Assembly: GCA_001600455.1 (NCBI GenBank)
Contig: BCKC01000011.1
Location: forward strand, 272,773 to 336,772
Source: Endocalyx cinctus
Taxonomy: Eukaryota; Ascomycota; Sordariomycetes; Amphisphaeriales; Apiosporaceae
DNA: 64,000 nucleotides
Direction of reading: 5' to 3'
The stretch's first letter is position 1. Each line of letters starts with the position of its first letter. Under the pieces are notes generated by a model, which saw nothing but the letters and a program-made list of their open reading frames with translations, was not told the origin of the DNA and made no database searches. This document shows positions 44,083 through 52,600 of the stretch, in pieces. The translations under genes and the position numbers were made by a program.

Positions 44083-47000
44083 TTAGAACGTTGTCCAGCC
44101 GATATTACCCGGGGCCTCGATATTAGCGCCCTTATCAAGTAGCAGCTTAACTACGGCCTCGTGCCCGTTCTTAGCGGCCCGGTATAACGGTGTCCGGCCG
44201 TTATTATCCGGGGCCTCGATATTAGCGCCTTTATCAAGTAACAGCTTAACTACCGCCTCTTGCCTATTCCAAGCGGCCCGGTATAACGGTGTCCAGCCGT
44301 TATTATCCAGGGCCTCGATATTATCCAGGACCTCGATATTAGCGCCCTTATCAAGTAGCAGCTTAATTACCGCCTCGTGCCCGTTCCAAGCGGCCCGGTA
44401 TAACGGTGTCCAACCGTTATTATCCGGGGCCTCAATATTAGCGCCCTTATCAAGTAGCAGTTTAATTACCACCTCGTGCCCGTTCTCAGCGGCCCCGTAT
44501 AACGGTGTCCGCCCTTTCTTATATTTGGCCTCTATATCGAAGTTGAGAGACATAATCAAAAGCCGCCCTAGATTTTGATGGCCATTCTCGAGTGCCCAGT
44601 GAAGTGGTGTTTGAGCTTTGTAAGCCTTGAACTCTTGCTGAGATCCCAGTTGCATAGAGATGTCATCCTCTTCTGGCAAATAATGCTGTTGCCGTAATAA
44701 TTCCTTTACAGCATTTTGATGGCCGTTAGCTAGAGCGACAAATAGTGGATACTGATGCCGGCCTCCTTGTATATGAATCCTCGGGTCTTTATCGAGTGCT
44801 GTAGCTACTAGCCTAGAAGCATTATTTTCTGCTAGGATGTATAGCAGATGGACAGTTGGCTCATGCCGCCGTGTGTCATATCTCGCTAATACATTGTTGA
44901 GCTTGACCCAGTTTCGAAGATCGAATGTCTCTAAAAAATCCCCTTGCGGCAGTCGAATCCCGGCTAAATCGGCGTGGTAAAATATATGCTGGATAGCGTA
45001 GTTGAGGAAGGGAAATGAGATAGAGAGTTGTTCACGTAAACTTTTTGCTTCATCAGAAGATGCCTTTGGGAGGTCCTCTTCACATGGTATGTCGCTAGAC
45101 ATGTGCTGAATATAGGTCTCGCAGCATTGTTTGAGTCGATTGTGAGATACGCTCTCGAAATCATCCCCAAGATCAGGCCATAATTCACGAAGACCGTTAT
45201 CCTTAAGCAAAAAATCTCGGACTGATTCGTGGATGAATTGAACGGTTTTAGATTTCCACCTGGTGACTTCGGCAAGGCCCTTGGAAGAACTGAGTACAAA
45301 TCGGCCCATAGCATCTATAGTGGTTTCTTCGGAATCCCACCTCGACAAGCTCTGTGCGTGAAGTCCAGATACGGCGGCAAAATAAAATTCCTCAGTCGTG
45401 AGCGGTCGTTTCGCAAAGAGTATACATTGGACGCATAGTAATAAGTCATCCATATTCTGGTTGTCTCGTTTTAAGATGTCCTTGAATAAGTCGCTTAGTT
45501 TTGGAGGGATTTCCTTAAGCCTCTTTTGAACTGCAAAGATACGGCCTCGTCCAAATTCATCGTTCAGAATATTCACTACCAACACCACCCACATAAACAC
45601 GCCAGCGGCCTTCTGCAATATATCGTTACCGATTTCTTCGATCCGTTTCCTTGTTCCGACTTTTAGCTTGCCTCTCACGTATTTCTCCAGGTCTTGCCCA
45701 TGTCCGGTCTGGTCTTCGAGAGTGAGCTTCGTACCATTCTCGACATGGATGTAGGGATAGTGGCGGCTAGAGAAGCAGAAAAAAGGCTTGACCCCCCGAC
45801 TGAGCGCGGACTCTCCGATGCCTTCGAAATAAGTGATCATGTCTTGCACATCTTGTCGATCACATTCGTCTAGGGCATCAATGAAGCAGGTTAAATGACG
45901 GTGGCCAAGCTTAGCTATTGCGAGGGAAAAGGTGCGTCGAAGTGTTTCAATGTGATCTATCTCGCTAGTTCTTGGGTTGTCGGAATAAAGTTCTGGATCA
46001 TCCAGCACGACTTCCAGGTCGGGAAATTTCTCCAAAAGCTGAACCAGTAAAGATCGATGCATTCCTACCGTTGATCTTTCGAGCTCGTGTCCTCTAGCAT
46101 TGAAAAAGAAAGAAATAGTGGCATCGTTACAACTGTTCTTCTTCGTATGCATATATACAAATTTCATCAAGGTTGATTTTCCGGCTCCAGGCTTCCCATT
46201 AATCCACAAGAAGCCACGATGTTGGTTGAAACGGTCATGATTGGTCCAGTCCAGATACGCAGGGTGGGTCAGCAGCCATTCGCATGTTTTGGTATGGGCA
46301 GCCTTAATGCTTAACTGCCTGGAATCAATTTGCTCAAACCTAAGAGACTCTAATATAGTTTTCCGGCGATATTGTACCGAGACCTGATCTATATAGAAGT
46401 AAGCAAAAGAAAACTTTATAGGTCAAATTCATGCTCACCAACGGGGGACGGGGCTGCCGGTGGCCTTACGGTCACTGGTATAACCGAAAGAAGCTCCTTA
46501 GCGTAGGCTGCCGCTGTTGCTGCCGCATACGGCTGCCATTTCTTGTTCTTGTGAGAATCTGAATAGTCACATATTCCGCGAATGACCAGGCAAGGGAAGT
46601 TCGTCATTAACCCGGCAGCTTCCATTTCGAAGCAAATAGCGTTGAATTGTCTAGCCTTTTCATCTCTGGTTATAGCATGCTTCATTACTTGATTTGCAGA
46701 AGCAACGACTCCGTGGTGGATATGAGGGTGTACCTCAGGCCGATCTGATCGGATTTGTCGCCTTGAACCATCACAGTCGGCACAAGTGCTTTGCCCATCG
46801 ATATGCTCGTACGTGCTCTCGAACAACCAATCTTGTAGGTCAACACGAGAAGTGAATTTGGCCATGGACGGATTCCGTCCCAGGGCCTCAAGAATGACGG
46901 GGATCCTACTAGGTCTTGTTGCGTGGCTCGCTCGTAAATTCGCAACAGCGGTCATCAGTAGCGGCGGTGGCCTATATAAGGTCCCTTGTGGCTGGAACTT

Positions 47001-47504
47001 TCCGTTCTGAACCACCTTGCCGATATCGTACTGCACGACTTCATCGCTAACCACTATATCCCCTAGTCGGATATCGGTGGCTTGACTGGGAACTCCGCCA
47101 CCGATACCGACCATCAAGCGTACTCGAAGAGAGGGGAAGCTTCTTTCCATATCTTTTGCGACTGCTGCCGCATTATTCGTACCGTATCCATTTTGTGGTA
47201 AGATGGCGATAACAACATTATGTTGATTGATGGATCCAAGCTTATATGTGTTGAAATCGCCATGAATTGGAGGCAAATCCTTATGTGGTTCATCTAGCAT
47301 GGCTTCTGCGGCAGCCATTTCGATAGGTAGCGCACATACCCAGCCCACAGTATAGTCGCCATGTGACAGCCTCTTCAGATCTTGACCACTTTCTTCGTTG
47401 TTGCAGTCTATCCATCGTCGCTTCGGGCTAGGGAATGGGATTTGGTTGTCAAAAGTAGTTCGATCTCTCTTGCCGTTGCTAGGCTCGCTCATTTTGGCGG
47501 CCAA
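44083..47504 (-). CDS. NOD-like receptor: PNP-NACHT-ankyrin protein (1123 aa)
   Basis: Two exons, 47504-46439 and 46388-44083, flank a 50-bp intron (donor GTGAGC, acceptor ATATAG) and join in frame to 1123 residues. The N-terminal domain (about 48-340) is a nucleoside-phosphorylase fold: YTVGWVCALPIEMAAAEAM, MVGIGGGVPS, DIRLGDIVVS, CFEMEAAGLM and RGICDYSD. The NACHT domain has Walker A GKPGAGKST (420-428) and FIDALDECD (524-532). A linker with QFIHESVRDFLL precedes ankyrin repeats from about residue 920 to the end, the last four or five nearly identical. Fungal NLRs of this layout mediate non-self recognition and programmed cell death. It is complete, with start ATG 47504 (MAAKMSEPSNGKRD). 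Confidence 0.93.
44095..44530 (-). repeat. Tandem 99-bp ankyrin-coding repeats in the NLR gene
   Basis: At least four 33-residue units with core GWTPLYRAAWNGHEAV and IKLLLDKGANIEA repeat with high nucleotide identity. One unit carries an extra 18 bp (IEVLDN before IEALDN), a clean in-frame duplication. The array reaches almost to the stop codon, where the last unit ends GNIGWTTF. Confidence 0.9.
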
Positions 47505-48299
47505 ACCCCTCGTTTCTTTTAGGTGAACTTTATTAGGCTCCGTTAAAACATGAAGTTATATGGTAAACTTGAAACACTTAATTTAGTCTAAAATGTCACC
47601 AGTAATAAAGTTTCCTTATAAGTAATTTGGGGCAAATTCTAGTCGAGGTAGACTGCGATTGACAAGACGCGTAAGGATATAATACATTTTAAGTTAGGCA
47701 GAATATTTGGAGGCCATCAGAGGAGGGGCTGTGTATTGTAGGTTACTTGCATAGCCACCACCATAATGCCTCGGGAAGCTCAGATATCCAGGCGCTGCTG
47801 TATTAGCCACCTGGCGCAGCTCAACGTTGGGTCGAACGAATACCTCGTCATATTTAGAAAATAATTCGGTTAGAAGGAAGTAAGAAGTAACGAATATAAG
47901 GAGCGTCGGTCAGATAAAAAAGGCCATGCGTCATTTTACCGTTTTGGTTAGTTCAGAGGCATATGTTTTTTTTTCTCTTTTTTTGTAACATTAGTCTTTA
48001 GTGAGATTGCATGTATTAAGTCCGTTGCCCCCAGTAAGTATCTGCGTATATCCAAACGTCGGAGTAATTACTAATATGATGCGGCGATTATGTCCACAGC
48101 GCTGTGGAATCGACATTTCGCACTATGCTGTCTCTTGATGCTACTAAACTACGAAGGAAGGAATCCTGCGCCCCCTATACTTTTCTACCACGGTCTCATT
48201 TTTCGGTCATGCTATTCCACAGTCAATCTTAAACCCACTTACCGAATCTATATCCTCTCTCTCGATCTTGTGGCCAAAAGTAGTTACATCTTCTCCTTA
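47505..48299. other. Promoter side of the NLR gene
   Basis: AT-rich, no gene. It separates the recognition genes from the NRPS cluster. Short open frames near 48090 have no motif. Confidence 0.4.
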
Positions 48300-49342
48300 T
48301 AGTCTGTGCGACGTTTGAAACCCAGATTTGGCCCGTTATGACCTGCTGTAAAATATCTTCCAGCTGGTATTCATCTTCTTGACCCCTCCAGTCACTTGCA
48401 ACGTCCCCCCCTGTGCCATCTCCTAGGTGACCATCAGGTCCTGGCCCTATGGAAAAGTCAAAGTGTCACAGGGTCTTGGATATGACGAGCGAAACTTCTA
48501 GATATGCCATCGCTTTCCCGGTGCATCCACGCGAGCCGATAGAAAAGGCCGAGAACGGGTCATGCATTGCTGTCCTCTGATTCTCTGGCGTGTGTGCTGG
48601 AAGCCATCGTTCGGGCTTATAGACGAAGGAGTTTGGGAATCATTCCTTGCTGTGATGGTGGGTATACATGTTCACTCCCAACATCGTCCCATCTGGTATC
48701 ACGTGGCCGTCGATGATAAGAGGGTGGGACCTATGGTCGGTCGAGGATCTCTCCCTCCACAACGTGCCAGGTGCGGGCGGAGCCATCCTAAGGGACTCAG
48801 CGATGCAAGCTCGCAGATATTGACAACCTGAGAGTTTCGGGCCGCTTCGGATATCCTCATTAGTCTCTAATGTGGAGTGAATCTCGCCCACAAGCTTTGC
48901 ATAGCATTTGGGATATCTCGATAAATAAAAAAACACGCTACTGATAGTAGTCGTGATTGATTCACCTCCTGATGATTACCCGTTTCAGTAAAATATGCAC
49001 TTGTCGGAAAGATTTGGCTTACCAACTGGGAAGAAAAACAAGGCTTCTGACCAGATATCGCTCAACTCGATTCGGTCTTCGGCGTTGGCGTCCATGGCAT
49101 CCGCGAGGATAGAGTAGAGGTCATGTTCTTCTTTCTCGTCTTGGCTAAGTCGTGATTTTATCATTGTCTCTAACAGTCTTAGATAACTTTTTCTCTTGAG
49201 GAGTATCGTGACATACACGATGACTTCCAAACACTATTCGGAATACATCTTCATCACAAACAATAAAGGGCCCCATAACAAACACTATACCATGCAGCAC
49301 TATCGCTATTACGTCATTATGGGATAAGGTTGACACTAACAC
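48300..49342 (-). pseudogene. Cytochrome P450 pseudogene of the NRPS cluster
   Basis: Minus-strand pieces in P450 order: LETMIKSRLSQDEKEEHDL and LSDIWSEALFFFPVG at an intron (GTAAGCC to CATCAG), then GESITTTISSVFFYL (I helix), AKLVGEIHSTLE, CIAESLRMAPPAPGTLWRE (ExxR helix), GTMLGVNMYTHHH, FVYKPERWLPA and the haem loop FSIGSRGCTGK. TGA at 48640-48642 and at 48466-48468 stand where Trp is usual. The N-terminal third is missing or scrambled above 49200; a 92-codon frame at 49397-49675 with one strong hydrophobic helix may be the detached membrane anchor. The enzyme would have oxidised the NRPS product. Confidence 0.8.
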
Positions 49343-49646
49343 ATTCTTAGATTGTCAGCTGACAGCTGCATGCAGCTGTAAGCTAGCATACTTAAACTAT
49401 CTCCACACCACCAGCATAAATAGAGATACGAAGACAATAACAACAATAGTAAGAAATACATTGAAATAATAAGCATGCCGCTCACATAGGTCGTAAATCC
49501 TCCCATGACATAGAATAGCTATAGCATCAACAATATACAATAAGAGATTTGACATGTTCATCACCCGAAGATTGGCCTTGACTGATATTTCCGGGTATAG
49601 GTGAACAGTCATAAGTTCTATGTTGTGATATAATAATACCATATTC

Positions 49647-52600
49647 TCAAACCTCGAGCTCTCTCCACACATCACCCATAGTTCTCTCCGACGTCATTGC
49701 GGCTTCGGCCAAAGATGTTAAAATGAATCCAAACTTCTTTATGACGCCCTGCATTTTCTTTTGGCATAACAGATGTGGATCATAAAATGTCTCAACGAGA
49801 ACTTCTTCGGCCTGAAGCGTGCATGAAACTACGAGTGCCAAATTTCCCGTTGTGATCATGCTTTTCTTTTTGAATCGGAGGGGGAGTGTCCGCTTCGAAG
49901 CTTGTTCTGCTTCTCCAATTTCTGTTTGGTCGCTTGTGGCTGCGCCCATCTGGATGATTAATGCATTGTTGAGGCTACTACAAACTTTAGCAATTTGAGG
50001 ATTGAGTTTCAAGATCTCATCCATCGGCAAGGTCTCATTCGACAGGACATCAGCACCCTCTTCTTGAACTTCCCGTAGAAACTCCACAACCGATATTTGC
50101 ATCATATCGAAACAAATTCGAAGTGGTGTGAGGATAAGGGTAGGTCCTGGGACATTGTTGATTTCATCCATGGGCAAGGAGCGTCCGGAAAGTAGTGTGC
50201 TAAAGACAACATTTGTTGATCTGGTATAAAACCCCACAGTTAAACCCCATGCCGCCCGCGCAAGTGTTGAAAAGGTAAAAGGAGATCCTTTGTACTTGGA
50301 GCATGGAATTATCCGACATTCAATATCAGTGGGCCGTGGAATATAATCAAGAGTGGGGTAGGTTGGGAATATGGTTGATGACGCGCCGTTGAGATAACCT
50401 TCCCAAAAGCGTCGTGCTTCCGTATGGTCCAAACTTTCGAGGTATTTGATGAGCACACTGTAGTGTAGCTGGGATCTGGTGATATGTCCAGTCCAATATG
50501 CTTCGGTCAAAGCTTCCCAGATGACTTCTAATGACGCTCGATCGTATATGCTGTGATTAATTGCCAAGACAAAAGTCCTTGCACGGCCGTTGATGCTGAT
50601 AATGGCAGCACGCGCCAATGAAGATCCTGGATTTGTCGACTCAAGAATTAAACTGTGCACATACGACTCCGCATCAGATATATTATCGTGATTTCTGAAA
50701 GTTATATTCTCCCATGCCGATATTGTTACAAGTCTCCAGTCTTGGTTATTCGGGCTTCTTATGATGCGCGTACGCATGCATGGGAACGCTGCACATAAAA
50801 TACCCCACGCCTTTTCTAGACGGTCGATATCCAAATTCGGCATAATTGTGTACTCGCGTTTAAACGTTCCGAAGCCGGGGGTCTTTTGCATTAAACTAAC
50901 AATCCACTTTTGATAATATGTGAGATTTGTAACTTCCTGAATGTCCGCAGCTAGTATCCCTAGCTCTGACGCAGCTGATCCTAATAACTGCCTTGTATGT
51001 TGTATCTCCGATGTCTGAAAATGGTCATTTTTATCCGGGATTGGCTTCGGCATTGGATAAAATACCCTGGGAATCATATGTTCAGGGAGTTTCATCTTGA
51101 GGTTTTCCCGAACTTCTGCTACTTGAGCATTGAATGATGTGCCAGGAGGATTGGTCTCTCCCAGATCTAGATGCGCAACAATCATGCTGGGCGCATTCCT
51201 TGGCTCAACAATATTCACTGCACAATCTGCATCGAGTGGGATGAGGCCCCTTAATGTCGACTCGATGTACGGAGCGTTGGTGATGTCACAAGTGTTTTTA
51301 TCTGATAATATGTTTGCAACTACTGTGTCCATTTTCGCAGACGCAAAAAGTCGAATATTATCGGACAACTGCTTCAGTATCAGGTCGACATCAAGTTGGC
51401 TAATAACGTTCTCATCATATTGAGCGACTACGCGAATACTATCTGCTTGCAAAAAGCAGCCGACAGCCAGCGCCTGGGATGATTCCTGAATGATATCGCC
51501 AATGGGGTTCATCCAGCGAAGCTCGGTTGGCGTAACCTCCTCCGGGCTTGGACGAAACGCCTTTATATTTAGAGTGTTCTGAAATTGACACACTCTCTGT
51601 AGCTCTTGACTAAGTTTCGAGATTTTTGACAGGCCTACCTGTTGGAAGGGCATCATGTCTTGCGTTTCTTGGTGAACTTGGTGTAAAAATGATCTTAATG
51701 ACAGAGCGGTATCTACTTTGATTCGCATAGGTACAGTCGTGAGAAGAGGTCCGTTCACATTCATTGATCTTGCGTCATCTCTGCCGCTTGCAACCGTACC
51801 GAATACAACATCATTTGTTCCCGTTACTTTCGCAAGAGCCAATACCCAGGCTGATTTCAAGAGGATGGCAGTGGTATGCTCGGAAACTGTGGGTTTGGGG
51901 ACTTTGAGGCTCGAGCTAGCATTCGTGCAGGCGCGGTATCCGGCACTTGGTAGCCTGGGGAACACGAGTCCCTTGAAACCCCCAAGAGTGTTTATCCAAT
52001 ACTCTTTCTCTACATCCGTAATTTCGTTATGGGTAAGCGATCGGGAATATGCGATAAATGATTCAAGCTGTGGTATGACATGGCCCTGATAGGCTTTTCT
52101 CACAGCTTCTAAAATAAGTTCAATTGCGTATCCATCTGTTAACGCATGATGAATTGTCCAGACCAGGGTCCGCGACATGGTATGGGGTGACTCAAAGACG
52201 ACAAGATCACTGAGATTCGCGCTATCGCTTCCTAAGGCCCGACGAAGACAGGATCGTGTCTCAACTGAATCATCCTCATACCGTATATTAAAATGGAAGT
52301 CGTCGGCAAGAACTACTTGATATAGAGCTACCGGAGACTGGAAAAGACGTGTGCGCAAAACCGAGTTTCGGTCCACGACCCGCTCCCAAGCACGTCGCAG
52401 TGTATCCAAGGACACGGTACTAGGAATATTGAACACAGATTGTAAGATGTGCGCGTTAGTATTGATTTTAGATAGCGCAAAAAGGCTCTCTTGTGTCGGT
52501 GTTGCCAGTGCAATGTCTTCAATAGAATGCTCGTTGAGTGCCCACAGTGTTCCTAAGTCGTACTTTGTTGGAGCATCACAGGCCATGCCCGTCGGCTTGA

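Noticed and set aside
49397..49675. Separate small membrane-protein gene
   Set aside because: Overlaps the NRPS end and has a single helix; more likely a displaced P450 anchor or chance frame.
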